From: Acidimicrobiia bacterium
GTDB lineage: Bacteria > Actinomycetota > Acidimicrobiia > IMCC26256 > Chersky-534
NCBI GenBank assembly: GCA_017882925.1
Contig: JADGOM010000114.1
Location: forward strand, 1 to 38,089
Length of the DNA: 38,089 bases
Direction: 5' to 3'
The notes under the pieces were generated by a model that saw only the letters and a list, made by a program, of their open reading frames with translations, was not told where the DNA came from and did not search any database. Within the stretch, counting starts at the first letter, position 1. Every line of letters starts with the position of its first letter. This document shows, in pieces, positions 14,986 through 23,292 of this stretch. The translations under genes and the position numbers were made by a program.

Positions 14986-15966
14986 ATGGACGCACTCGTC
15001 ATCACCGAGGACCACGCGCTCGTGATCGACGAGCGCCCGACGCCGCGACCGGGACCGCGCGACGCGCTCGTGCGCGTCGCGGGCGCGGGCCTCAACCGCG
15101 CGGATCTGTTGCAGCGCAACGGCTTCTACCCCGCGCCGCCCGGAGTGCCGGCCGACGTCCCCGGCATGGAGTTCTCCGGCGTCGTGACCTCGATCGGCGA
15201 CGCGGTGACGCGGGTCGCGCCCGGCGACGAGGTGTTCGGCATCGTCGGCGGCGGCGCGCAGGCCGAGTATCTGGTGGTCCACGAGCTGCACTGCGCGCCG
15301 GTGCCCACCGGGTTCGACCTCGTCACCGCGGGCGGCGTACCCGAGATCTTCATCACCGCGCACGACGCGATGCGCACCATCGCCGCGGTCCAGCCGGGCG
15401 AGCGGGTGCTGATCCACGCGGTCGGCTCCGGCGTCGGCACCGCGGCGCTGCAGCTCGCGCGGGTGTGGGGATGCCCCACCGTCGGCACCGCGCGCACCCC
15501 TGACAAGTTGGAGCGGGCCCTCGGGCTCGGGCTCGACCACGCGGTGCTCGCGGCACGCGAGCTCGACCCCGACGCGCTCGCGCAGCGCATCCTCGACGAG
15601 GCCGGCCCGTGCGACGTGGTCGTCGACCTCGTCGGGGGCGAATACGTGCGCGCCGACGTCGCCGCGGCTGCACCGCGTGGCCGCATCGTGCTCATCGGGC
15701 TCGTCGCGGGGTCGCGCACCAGCAGCTTCCCGGTCGGCGCGGTGCTCGGCAAGCGGCTGACGCTGGTGGGCACCACGCTGCGCGGCCGATCGGTCGAGGA
15801 GAAGGCCGCGGCGACCGCTGCGTTCACTCGGGATGTCGTGCCGCTCCTCGCCGCCGGGACGGTCGGACCGGTGATGGAGGCGACCTTCCCGTTCGACCGG
15901 GCCGAGGAGGCCTACTCCCTCCTGGCCTCCGACACGACGTTCGGCAAGGTGGTCCTCACCCCGTGA
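14986..15966 (+). CDS. NAD(P)H quinone oxidoreductase, PIG3-type MDR protein
   Basis: A 326-residue zinc-free medium-chain reductase. The N-terminal fold shows GLNRADLLQRNGFYPAPPG, the cofactor site reads AVGSGVGTAALQLA, and a Rossmann half follows with VDLVGGEYV and GRIVLIGLV. The RADLLQRxGxYPxPPG stretch is the hallmark of the PIG3/TP53I3-like quinone oxidoreductase subfamily, which reduces quinones or enones with NADPH. No zinc ligands are present, as expected. The track's longer N-terminus (from 14737) is proline- and arginine-rich non-coding sequence. The gene converges on the AMIN-like lipoprotein gene. Confidence 0.95.
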   Translation: MDALVITEDHALVIDERPTPRPGPRDALVRVAGAGLNRADLLQRNGFYPAPPGVPADVPGMEFSGVVTSIGDAVTRVAPGDEVFGIVGGGAQAEYLVVHELHCAPVPTGFDLVTAGGVPEIFITAHDAMRTIAAVQPGERVLIHAVGSGVGTAALQLARVWGCPTVGTARTPDKLERALGLGLDHAVLAARELDPDALAQRILDEAGPCDVVVDLVGGEYVRADVAAAAPRGRIVLIGLVAGSRTSSFPVGAVLGKRLTLVGTTLRGRSVEEKAAATAAFTRDVVPLLAAGTVGPVMEATFPFDRAEEAYSLLASDTTFGKVVLTP

Positions 15967-15969
15967 GCT

Positions 15970-15985
15970 CCGGGCCCCGGCCCGG
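15970..15985. terminator. GC hairpin between convergent genes
   Basis: CCGGGCCCCGGCCCGG forms a 6-bp all-GC stem (CCGGGC/GCCCGG) with a 4-nt loop. It lies in the 21-bp gap between two convergent stop codons, so it can serve both strands. There is no T-tract. Confidence 0.5.
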
Positions 15986-15987
15986 CA

Positions 15988-16626
15988 TCAGAGCGTGATC
16001 GACAGGGTGTTGCCGCTCGAGGTCATCGTGTAGGGCACCTGGCTCCCGAGGCCGACGGCCCAGGTGATCACGCCCTCGAAGTCGCTCACGAAGACCAGGC
16101 CCTGGATCGCCCGGGCGCCGGCGGGCGCGAAGGCCTTCGGGCCGTTGTAGGTGGGGGTGCCGCCGGCGACGATGTCGGCGGCCCCGGCGGGCTCCATGCG
16201 GACGACGAGGTGGGCCGACCCCGGGACGTTGACCGTGGCCCCCGACCCGTCGGCGGTCACCGGGCCGGTGACGTACTTGGCCATGGCGCCGGGTGCCGCG
16301 GTGCGGAAGGTGAACGTGACCACGTCGTGGCAGCCGTCGCGGTGGGCCTCGACCCCGGTGAGGAGCGCGGGGTCGGCGGGCGCCGGGGTCGACTGCTGAT
16401 CCGTGGTCGCCCCCGACGGCGCGGGACATGCGCCGGTCGTGGAGGTCGCGCCCCCGGTGGAGCTCGTGGGGCGGGCCGTGGTCGTCGTCCCGACCTCACC
16501 CGACGTCGTGGTGGTCGACACCTTGGTCGTCGAGTTGGACGCGGTGGGCTTGGACCCACCGCCACCGCAGGCGGCGGCCGTGAGGAGCAGGCCGGCCAGG
16601 AGGCCCACGGCGAGTCGGTTGCGCAT
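15988..16626 (-). CDS. Lipoprotein with AMIN-like C-terminal domain
   Basis: A 212-residue exported lipoprotein. It begins MRNRLAVGLLAGLLLTAAAC with a lipobox cysteine at residue 20. A Ser/Thr-rich linker follows to about residue 80. The C-terminal beta-rich domain (HDVVTFTFRT ... VVRMEPAG ... VFVSDFEGVITWAVGL) is like the AMIN-like domain of small actinobacterial lipoproteins, which is thought to bind cell-wall components. The role is otherwise unknown. The ATG at 16626 fits the signal peptide, so the 30 extra residues in the track are rejected. It is divergent from the thiolase. Confidence 0.9.
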   Translation of the reverse strand: MRNRLAVGLLAGLLLTAAACGGGGSKPTASNSTTKVSTTTTSGEVGTTTTARPTSSTGGATSTTGACPAPSGATTDQQSTPAPADPALLTGVEAHRDGCHDVVTFTFRTAAPGAMAKYVTGPVTADGSGATVNVPGSAHLVVRMEPAGAADIVAGGTPTYNGPKAFAPAGARAIQGLVFVSDFEGVITWAVGLGSQVPYTMTSSGNTLSITL

Positions 16627-16777
16627 CGGGCCATCATCGCCCACCCGACGAGCTCCCCAACGGCAGCCGGCCGCCGGATCCGGGCGGGGAACCGGTGGTG
16701 GGGCCGCGTTCCCCACCCGCCACTACCATGCGCGGGTTCCGAGGCGCACAACCGACTCGCACGCGCGGAGGCTTCCC

Positions 16778-17959
16778 ATGACCGATCTGGCGGACAACGA
16801 CGTGGTGATCGTCGAGGCGGCCCGGGCGCCCCTCGGCCGGCGCAACGGCGGGCTCGCGACCGTGCACCCGGTGGATCTCCTCGCCGCGGTGCAGAAGGCG
16901 ACCATCGAGCGGGCCGGCATCGACCCGGCCGAGGTCGGGCAGGTCATCGCGGGGTGTGTGTCCCAGACCGGGGAGCAGACGTTCGACATCGCGCGGGGCG
17001 CCTGGCTGACCGCCGGCTTCCCCATCAGCGTCGCCGGCTCGACGGTCGACGCGCAGTGCGGCTCCTCGCAGCAGGCGACCAACCTCGCCGCGTCGCTCAT
17101 CAAGGCCGGCGTGATCGACGTCGCGCTCGGCTGCGGCGTCGAGTCGATGAGCCGCATCCCGCTCGGCACCGCGGTGAAGCAGGGCCCGGGGCGACCGATC
17201 ACGCGGAGCTACCCGTTCGAGGTCGCCTCGCAGTTCGAGGGCGCCGAGCGCATCGCCGACCAGTGGGGCGTCACCCGCGAGGACTGCGACCGGTTCGGGC
17301 TGCTCTCCCAGCAGCGCGCGGCGCAGGCGTGGGCCGAGGGCCGGTTCGAGCGCGAGGTCGTCGCCATCGACGCCCCCGACGTCGACGAGGACGGCAAGCC
17401 CACCGGCAGCACACACCGGGTCGCGCGCGACGAGGGCCTGCGGGAGACCTCGCTCGAGGCGCTCGCCAAGCTCAAGCCGATCGCCCGCGAGAACGGCGTC
17501 CACACTGCCGGGAGCTCGTCGCAGATCACCGACGGCGCCGCCGCGGTCCTCATGATGTCGGCCGCGAAGGCCAAGAGCCTGGGGCTCACCCCGCGGGCGC
17601 GGATCGTCGACCAGTGCCTCGTGGGCGTCGACCCGGTGCTCATGCTCACCGGCCCGATGGACGCCACCAAGCTGCTGCTCGAGCGCAACCACCTCGACAT
17701 CGCCGACATCGACACCGTGGAGATCAACGAGGCGTTCGCTTCCGTGGTCCTCGCGTGGGAGCGCGAGGTGAAGGCCGACATCGACCGCACCAACCCCAAC
17801 GGCGGGGCCATCGCGATCGGCCACCCGGTCGGCGCCACCGGGGCGCGGCTCGTCGTCACCGCGCTCCACGAGCTCGAGCGCATCGACGGGCGCTACGCCC
17901 TCGTCACGATGTGCTGCGGGGGCGGGCTCGGCACCGGCACCCTCATCGAACGCGTCTGA
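16778..17959 (+). CDS. Acetyl-CoA C-acyltransferase (thiolase)
   Basis: A 393-residue thiolase that cleaves 3-ketoacyl-CoA in beta-oxidation, or condenses acetyl-CoA units. The acylated cysteine is Cys94 in VDAQCGSS. The second motif is NEAFASVVLAWE, the active-site His is in GHPVGATG, and the second Cys is in TMCCGGGLGTG. It is close to the length of typical FadA proteins. GGAG precedes ATG 16778, so the start is secure. It is followed by a large inverted repeat (17976-18022) and probably ends a transcription unit. It may act with the acyl-CoA dehydrogenase and SCP2-like genes of this window. Confidence 0.97.
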   Translation: MTDLADNDVVIVEAARAPLGRRNGGLATVHPVDLLAAVQKATIERAGIDPAEVGQVIAGCVSQTGEQTFDIARGAWLTAGFPISVAGSTVDAQCGSSQQATNLAASLIKAGVIDVALGCGVESMSRIPLGTAVKQGPGRPITRSYPFEVASQFEGAERIADQWGVTREDCDRFGLLSQQRAAQAWAEGRFEREVVAIDAPDVDEDGKPTGSTHRVARDEGLRETSLEALAKLKPIARENGVHTAGSSSQITDGAAAVLMMSAAKAKSLGLTPRARIVDQCLVGVDPVLMLTGPMDATKLLLERNHLDIADIDTVEINEAFASVVLAWEREVKADIDRTNPNGGAIAIGHPVGATGARLVVTALHELERIDGRYALVTMCCGGGLGTGTLIERV

Positions 17960-17975
17960 CCCTGCCGACGTCAGC

Positions 17976-18022
17976 CCCGTGCGTCTCTCAACGACCTATT
18001 CGGTCGTTGAGAGACGCACGGG
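17976..18022. terminator. Perfect inverted repeat with 21-bp arms
   Basis: Left arm 17976-17996 and right arm 18002-18022 are exact reverse complements around the 5-nt loop TATTC. The arms contain GTGCGTCTCTCAACGACC. It begins 17 bp after the thiolase stop and ends 43 bp before the -10 of the deacetylase gene, so a terminator is the simplest reading. Its length and perfection also fit a mobile palindromic (REP/MITE-like) element. There is no T-tract. Confidence 0.75.
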
Positions 18023-18064
18023 CGTCTGGGCGACGCGTCGGGAACCCCGGGGGTTCGGGCGCGG

Positions 18065-18070
18065 TACCGT
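18065..18070 (+). promoter_or_regulatory. Putative -10 hexamer TACCGT, leaderless start of the ChbG-like gene
   Basis: TACCGT ends 6 nt before the GTG at 18077. No ribosome-binding sequence is seen. The preceding inverted repeat separates it from the thiolase unit. Confidence 0.4.
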
Positions 18071-18076
18071 TCCCGG

Positions 18077-18910
18077 GTGCCGACGCTCACCGAACGCCTG
18101 GGCTTCGCGCCCGATGCCAAGCTCCTCATCGTCCACTGCGACGACCTCGGGTCGACGCGCGCCGCCAACGTCGCCACGTACGAGGCGATCCGCGCGGGCA
18201 GCGCCACCACCGGCTCGATCATGGTGCCGGCCCCGTGGGCCCGCGACGCGGCCGCGGGCTACCGCGGCGAGGACATGGGCGTGCACCTCACGCTGGTCTC
18301 CGAATGGGAGACCTACCGCTGGGCGCCCATCACCCACGCACCCAGCCTCTTCGACGGCGACGGAGGCTTCCCCCGCACGGCCGACGACCTCTGGGAGCAC
18401 GCCGACCTCGACGAGGTGCGCCGCGAGTGCCGGGCCCAGATCGAGCGGGCGATCATGTGGGGCTTCGACGTCAGCCACCTCGACAGCCACCTCTGGAGCC
18501 TGCTCCTCCGCCCCGAGTTCTTCGACGTGTGGCTCGACCTCGCGGTGGAGTTCGCGCTGCCGATGCGCCTCGCCGACGGCGCGGCGGAGCGCAACGCCGG
18601 CTTCCCGTTCCGCAAGCTCGCGGCCGAGGAGGGCATCGTCTCGGCCGACCACTACGTGCTCTGCAACCTCGGCGCCCGCCGCTCCATCGAGCGCGCCCTC
18701 TTCGACCTGCAGCCCGGCGTCACCGACGTCTACCTCTCCCCGGCCGTCGACACCGACGAGCTCCGCTCGAGCTGCACCGACTGGGCAATCCGGGTCGAGG
18801 ACTACGAGTACGTGTGCCACGACGCGTCGCTCCCCGACCTCATCGAGCGGGTCGGCGCCACCACGATCGGGTACCGGGAGCTGCGCGACCTCCAGCGCGC
18901 GGGCGAGTGA
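18077..18910 (+). CDS. ChbG/HpnK (YdjC-like) carbohydrate deacetylase
   Basis: A 277-residue metal-dependent deacetylase of the YdjC/ChbG family, which removes acetyl groups from N-acetylated sugars or polyol lipids. Metal-site motifs are HCDDLG near residue 21, GVHLTLVSEW and the later SHLDSHLWSLL. It starts at GTG 18077. The next gene starts 13 bp downstream with a GGGAG sequence, so they form an operon. The substrate is not evident; hopanoid-type (HpnK) or cell-wall sugars are both possible. Confidence 0.92.
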   Translation: MPTLTERLGFAPDAKLLIVHCDDLGSTRAANVATYEAIRAGSATTGSIMVPAPWARDAAAGYRGEDMGVHLTLVSEWETYRWAPITHAPSLFDGDGGFPRTADDLWEHADLDEVRRECRAQIERAIMWGFDVSHLDSHLWSLLLRPEFFDVWLDLAVEFALPMRLADGAAERNAGFPFRKLAAEEGIVSADHYVLCNLGARRSIERALFDLQPGVTDVYLSPAVDTDELRSSCTDWAIRVEDYEYVCHDASLPDLIERVGATTIGYRELRDLQRAGE

Positions 18911-18923
18911 CCCCGGGAGCACC

Positions 18924-19730
18924 GTGACCCCCGAAGCGCTCGCGGAGCTGTGCGCGGCGGCGATGCCCGGCGAGGGGCTCACCGCGGCCGAGCTGCACCA
19001 CGTGTGCTGGGGTGACGACCGCGTCGTCCTGGGCGACGCCCGCGGCGCGGTCAGCGTGACCGTGCGCCGGTTCGGCGACTTCGTCGCGACCTGGATCCTC
19101 CTGCTCGTCGTGCATCCCAGCGAGCAGCGCCGGGGTCGCGGGCTCGAGCTGCTCGCCGCGGCCGAGGCCTGGGCGCGCGAGCAGGGCTCGCGGCGCATGC
19201 TCGTCGGCGGCGCGGTGCCCTGGTACATCTGGCCCGGCGTCGACGCGTTCGCCACCCCCGCGCTCGCCTGCTTCGAGGCGGCCGGCTACGACGTGTGCGG
19301 CGAAGGCCTCAACATGGCCCTCGACTCCGGCTACGCGCACGCCCCGCCCGCCGGCATCACCCTCGAGCACGAGACGGGCGCGGGCACGGGCACGATCGAG
19401 CTCACGCGGCGGGTGTGGCCGCACTGGGAGGACGAGGCCGCGCGGGCCATCGAGCTCGGCACGTGCATCGCGGCGAGGGACTCCGACGGCAACACCGTCG
19501 GCTTCGCGTGCCACGGCGTGTGCCGGCGTGGGCTCATCGGCCCGATGGGCACCGACCCCGACCGGCAGCACGGCGGGGTGGGCGGCGCGCTCCTGGCCGC
19601 GCTGGCTGCCGACATCCGGGCCGACGGCCTCGACACCGCCGAGATCTCGTGGGTGGGCCCCGTCGGCTTCTACGCGTCGGCCGGCGCCGTGGTCAGCCGC
19701 GTCTTCCGCCAGTTCCAGCGCGACCTCTAG
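18924..19730 (+). CDS. Tandem GNAT-like acetyltransferase
   Basis: A 268-residue protein with two GNAT-type halves. The first has LLLVVHPSEQRRGRGLELLAAAEAWAREQG, an acetyl-CoA-binding motif of the RxxGxG type. The second has LIGPMGTDPDRQHGGVGGALLAALAADIRADG. The double arrangement resembles tandem GNATs such as mycothiol synthase relatives, but no specific acceptor can be assigned. The GTG at 18924 follows GGGAG, and the track's longer frame is a shadow over the deacetylase. The PhyH-like gene starts 2 bp after the stop. Confidence 0.88.
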   Translation: MTPEALAELCAAAMPGEGLTAAELHHVCWGDDRVVLGDARGAVSVTVRRFGDFVATWILLLVVHPSEQRRGRGLELLAAAEAWAREQGSRRMLVGGAVPWYIWPGVDAFATPALACFEAAGYDVCGEGLNMALDSGYAHAPPAGITLEHETGAGTGTIELTRRVWPHWEDEAARAIELGTCIAARDSDGNTVGFACHGVCRRGLIGPMGTDPDRQHGGVGGALLAALAADIRADGLDTAEISWVGPVGFYASAGAVVSRVFRQFQRDL

Positions 19731-19732
19731 CG

Positions 19733-20632
19733 ATGGAGTCCGTCGACCGGTCCTCGAACGCGGCCGCCGACTGGACCGGCGTGGCGCTCGACCACGCACT
19801 CACCGCGACCGAACGGGCCCAGTTCGAGGAGCACGGGTACGTCATGCTCCCGGAGCGGCTCGACCCCGCGACGGTGCGCCACCTCGGCGCGGTCGCCGCC
19901 GCCCTCGCCCGGGACCACCACGAGCAGCCGGGCGTGCACCCGCGCGCGGTGCTCAGCCTCCACGACCTCGTCGGCCGGGATCCGGTCTTCGAGCCCCTGA
20001 TCGACGATCCGGCGGTGCTGCCGAAGGTCTGGGGCGTCCTCGGCTGGAACATCCAGCTGTTCCACACCCAGCTCGTGGTCGCACCACCCGCGCCGGCCGA
20101 CGCGGCGCCCGGCGGATACGGCTGGCACCAGGACAACAACCGGATGAACCTCGACTTCGAGACGCCACCGCCGCACCCCCGAGTCTCGGTCAAGGTCGGC
20201 TACCTAGTGTCCGACGCCGAGGAGCCGGGATCGGGGAACCTGTGTGTGGTGCCCGGCAGCCACCGGTGGGGACGACCCGAGGTGGCCCCCGGCTCCCAAC
20301 CCGAGGGTTGGACCGAGATTCGCGGCCGGGCCGGCGATGCGGTGCTGTTCGACCGGCGGCTCTGGCACTCGGCCAGCGCGAACCGTTCACCGGTCGACCG
20401 GGTCGCGGTGTTCTTCGGCTACAGCTACCGGTGGCTCCGCCCGAAGTCGGCCATGGACGCGCCCGCGTTGGCCGAAGCGCCCTCACCGATCCGGCGCCAG
20501 CTGCTCGGCGCGGCGACCGGGAGCAACGGATACTTCGACCCCACCGACGACGACGTCCCGCTGCGGAGCTGGCTCACCGAGCACGTCGGCGACGACGAAG
20601 CCGACGCGCCGAGCGACGCGATCACTCGGTGA
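19733..20632 (+). CDS. Phytanoyl-CoA dioxygenase (PhyH)-family protein
   Basis: A 299-residue Fe(II)/2-oxoglutarate oxygenase. H132-x-D134 is in GWHQDNNRMN, the distal ligand is H212 in RRLWHSASANRS, and R218 is placed to bind 2-oxoglutarate. The N-terminal FEEHGYVMLPERLD is the standard PhyH start. Family members hydroxylate branched fatty acyl-CoAs or small metabolites; the substrate here is unknown. The ATG at 19733 lies 2 bp after the GNAT stop, so it belongs to the deacetylase operon. Its 3' end overlaps the convergent SCP2-like gene by 11 bp. Confidence 0.94.
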   Translation: MESVDRSSNAAADWTGVALDHALTATERAQFEEHGYVMLPERLDPATVRHLGAVAAALARDHHEQPGVHPRAVLSLHDLVGRDPVFEPLIDDPAVLPKVWGVLGWNIQLFHTQLVVAPPAPADAAPGGYGWHQDNNRMNLDFETPPPHPRVSVKVGYLVSDAEEPGSGNLCVVPGSHRWGRPEVAPGSQPEGWTEIRGRAGDAVLFDRRLWHSASANRSPVDRVAVFFGYSYRWLRPKSAMDAPALAEAPSPIRRQLLGAATGSNGYFDPTDDDVPLRSWLTEHVGDDEADAPSDAITR

Positions 20633-21002
20633 GGGTGGCGATGGCGTGCTGGGCGGCGATGCCCGGGGGCGACGCGAGCAGCTCGAGGTAGCGGAGGACG
20701 GTGTGGTTGTCGCCCGCGGTCTTCAGCTGGGCCTGCATGTAGAGGACGCTCGGGTCGGCCTGGCCGCGTTGGACGTCGCGCGCCTGCTCGTAGGGGAGCG
20801 TGAGCGTGATGTCGGCCGCCGGGTCGGTGCCCGCGACGGCCGTGGTGACGCGGCCGTCGGCGACCGTGAGCGTGTAGGCGCCCTCGCCGTCGGGCGCCTT
20901 CGGGAGCACCCACTGCACCCGGAAGTCGAACCCGGGCGACGCGGAGACGTCGGCCCAGGCGTCGACGGTGCCGCGTAGCCAGTCGTCGGTGGGGAAGATC
21001 AT
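20622..21002 (-). CDS. SCP2-like sterol/lipid carrier domain protein
   Basis: A 126-residue protein beginning MIFPTDDWLRGTVDAWADVS. The pattern YTLTVADGRVTTAVAGTDPAADITLTLPYEQARDVQRGQADPSVLYMQAQLKTAGD matches the SCP2 (sterol carrier protein 2) fold, which binds lipid acyl chains. The ATG overlaps the mca stop (ATGA), so it is coupled to Mca. Such proteins often accompany acyl-CoA or sterol catabolism genes, consistent with the acyl-CoA dehydrogenase upstream. The track's longer start lies inside mca. The stop overlaps the convergent phyH gene. Confidence 0.88.
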   Translation of the reverse strand: MIFPTDDWLRGTVDAWADVSASPGFDFRVQWVLPKAPDGEGAYTLTVADGRVTTAVAGTDPAADITLTLPYEQARDVQRGQADPSVLYMQAQLKTAGDNHTVLRYLELLASPPGIAAQHAIATLTE

Positions 21003-21865
21003 CGGAGCCCCGCGAACAGGTCGTCCTCGTAGCCGTCGGGGCCCTTCTGCACGGGGACGAGCGACCGCACGAGCGCGTACTCCTCCCACGGCCACGCCTC
21101 GCGCACGACCTCGTCGGGGAGCTGCATCCAGAACCCGTCGGGGTCGACCTGCGTGCGGTGCGCGAGCAGCGCCTCGCGGCGCTGGCGGAGGTAGTTGCCG
21201 ACGTCGATCTTCGTGGTCACGCGGTCGTCGTAGTCACCGAAGTCTTCGCGCTCGAACCAGCGGGCGAACGGGTTCTCCTGCCCGAGCCGCTCGTGGGCCG
21301 CGCCGAGGGCCTCGACCCGCTGCCGGCTCCAGCCGGTCTCGTAGAGCTTCTGCGGCTGCCACACCGGACCCGCGTCGGGGTACCGGTCGGGGTCCGCGGC
21401 GGCGTCGAAGGCCGGGCCGGTGATCTCGTGCACGCGCAGGTGGTCGGGATGGGGATAGCCGCGCTCGTCGCCGTAGGTGATGATCACCTGCGGCCGCTCG
21501 GCCCGGATGATCTGGACGAGGCGGCCGACGGCCTCGTCGAACGGCGCGTTGGCGAAGTTGTCGGGGCGCGCGTTGGTCTCGGTCTCGGGCATGCCCGAGT
21601 CGTGGTATCCGAGCAAGTGGAGGGAGTCGTAGCCCAGGATCCGGGCGCTGTCGGCCAGCTCCTCCATGCGGATCTCGGGCAGGCGCTCGAGCACCTCGGG
21701 CCGGTCCATGGCCGGGTTCAGGATGTCGCCGGCCTCGCCCCCGGTGCAGCACACGAGGACCGTGTGCACGCCTTCGTCGTGGTAGCGCGCGGTCGCGCCG
21801 GAGCCCTTCGACGCCTCATCGTCGGGATGCGCGTGCACCTGCAGGAGTCCAAGGGGTTCGGGCAT
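20999..21865 (-). CDS. mca: Mycothiol S-conjugate amidase
   Basis: A 288-residue zinc amidase that splits mycothiol S-conjugates into a mercapturic acid and GlcN-Ins, part of thiol-based detoxification in actinobacteria. The LmbE-type motif AHPDDE (His13, Asp16) and the second metal motif HPDH (about 139-142) are visible. GGEAGDILNP and DSGMPETETN are typical of Mca rather than the deacetylase MshB, as is the C-terminal EYALVRS block. ATG 21865 is preferred over the upstream TTG at 21883; a TAGCGT hexamer ends 8 nt before it. The gene is followed by the overlapping SCP2-like gene. Confidence 0.96.
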   Translation of the reverse strand: MPEPLGLLQVHAHPDDEASKGSGATARYHDEGVHTVLVCCTGGEAGDILNPAMDRPEVLERLPEIRMEELADSARILGYDSLHLLGYHDSGMPETETNARPDNFANAPFDEAVGRLVQIIRAERPQVIITYGDERGYPHPDHLRVHEITGPAFDAAADPDRYPDAGPVWQPQKLYETGWSRQRVEALGAAHERLGQENPFARWFEREDFGDYDDRVTTKIDVGNYLRQRREALLAHRTQVDPDGFWMQLPDEVVREAWPWEEYALVRSLVPVQKGPDGYEDDLFAGLR

Positions 21866-21930
21866 GGCGCGCCACGCTACCAAGCGACGCCGAAACCCCG
21901 ATCACCGGCTCACGCGCCCGGACGGTTCGC

Positions 21931-23214
21931 TCAGCCGTTGCGCGGGACCTCGCTCCAGGGCAGCTCACGCGACGTGTCGGGCTCCTTCGGCAAGCCCAGC
22001 ACGCGCTCGCCGAGGATGTTGCGCATGATGTTGGAGGTGCCGCCCTCGATGGAGTTGGCCTGGGCGCGGAGGAAGCCCCGGGCGATCGCGTAATGGTCGT
22101 CGGTGTCGGTGGGCACGAAGGTGCCGACGTCGTCACCGCCGTGGAGCCCCACCCCTTCCCACGCCACGCCGTTCGCACCCTCGAGGTCGACGGCGAGCTT
22201 CTGGAGCCGTTGGTTGAACTCGGCCTGCTGCAGCTTGGTGATGGAGCCCTCGGGCCCGGCCTCGGCGCCGCTCTTCCGGCGGGCCGCGGCCCGCTGGTTG
22301 CTGATGCGGATGAGCCGGCTCTCGATGTAGGCCTGCGCGAGCCGTTGGCGCGTGAGCAGGTCGGCCACGGGCTTGTGCCGGTCGATCAGCTTCTGGAGCG
22401 GGCTCCCGCCGACGGCATCGCCGCCCACCGAGCCCGCGCCCGAGAGCGACACCCGTTCGTTCATCAGCGTGGTCACCGAGACCCGCCAGCCGTCGCCGAC
22501 CTCCCCGAGCCGCATCGAGTCGGGGACGCGCGCGTCGTCGAAGAAGACCTCGTTGAACTCGGCCTCGCCCGTGATCTGCACGAGCGGGCGGATCGTCACG
22601 CCCGGCGCGTGCATGTCGATGATGAAGTACGACAGGCCGCGGTGCTTCGGGAGGTCGGGGTTGGTCCGGGTGACGAGCATCCCCCACTTCGCGAGATGGG
22701 CCAGCGTGGTCCACACCTTCTGCCCGTTGACGACCCACTCGTCGCCGTCGCGCACGGCGCGCGTGGCGAGCCCGGCGACGTCGGAGCCCGCGCCCGGCTC
22801 GCTGAACAGCTGGCACCAGATCTCCTGGTTGGTGGCGAGCGGCCGCAGCAGCCGGTGCTTCTGCTCCTCGGTTCCCCACGCGAGGACGGTGGGGCCACCC
22901 ATGCCGATGCCGATGATGTTGAACGGGCGGGGCACGCGGTAGTGGTTGAGGACGTCGTTCACCGCCTTCGCCTCACCGGGGGTGAGCGAGAGGCCCGCGC
23001 CGTACTCGGCCGGCCAGGTGGGTGTCGCGTACCCGGCCTCGCCGAAGCGGATGCACCAGTCGGCGTAGTCGAGGTCCTTGCGCAACGCCGCGACCTTCGC
23101 GTCGTCGCCCGCGTCGACCGCGTCCATCCATCCGGGCGGCAGCTCCTGCGCGAGCCACGCGCGGGTCTGCTCCTGCAACTGCTCCGCGCTCGGCGCGGCG
23201 GCGTGGACGGCCAT
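21931..23214 (-). CDS. Acyl-CoA dehydrogenase
   Basis: A 427-residue FAD flavoenzyme that introduces a C2-C3 double bond in an acyl-CoA. Family segments are QLFSEPGAGSDVAGLATRA, GQKVWTTLAHLAKWGMLVTRT and the C-terminal FLRAQANSIEGGTSNIMRNILGERVLGLP. The last is typical of actinobacterial FadE proteins involved in branched-chain or cholesterol-side-chain-type substrates. The ATG at 23214 is preceded by GGAGG and the track's longer frame is a shadow. A palindrome with the TGACC/GGTCA half-site lies about 80 bp upstream and probably controls the gene. Confidence 0.95.
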   Translation of the reverse strand: MAVHAAAPSAEQLQEQTRAWLAQELPPGWMDAVDAGDDAKVAALRKDLDYADWCIRFGEAGYATPTWPAEYGAGLSLTPGEAKAVNDVLNHYRVPRPFNIIGIGMGGPTVLAWGTEEQKHRLLRPLATNQEIWCQLFSEPGAGSDVAGLATRAVRDGDEWVVNGQKVWTTLAHLAKWGMLVTRTNPDLPKHRGLSYFIIDMHAPGVTIRPLVQITGEAEFNEVFFDDARVPDSMRLGEVGDGWRVSVTTLMNERVSLSGAGSVGGDAVGGSPLQKLIDRHKPVADLLTRQRLAQAYIESRLIRISNQRAAARRKSGAEAGPEGSITKLQQAEFNQRLQKLAVDLEGANGVAWEGVGLHGGDDVGTFVPTDTDDHYAIARGFLRAQANSIEGGTSNIMRNILGERVLGLPKEPDTSRELPWSEVPRNG

Positions 23215-23292
23215 GGCGCTCCTCCCGGAACTCGGAACCCACCGCGGCGCGGGTGCACGCCGCGGCGAACCCGTCGAGCGTAGCCGCCGACT

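Noticed and set aside
16686-16714. GGGGAAC...GTTCCCC inverted repeat upstream of the thiolase
   Set aside because: Only seven base pairs around a 15-nt loop in very GC-rich sequence, not aligned with any promoter element.
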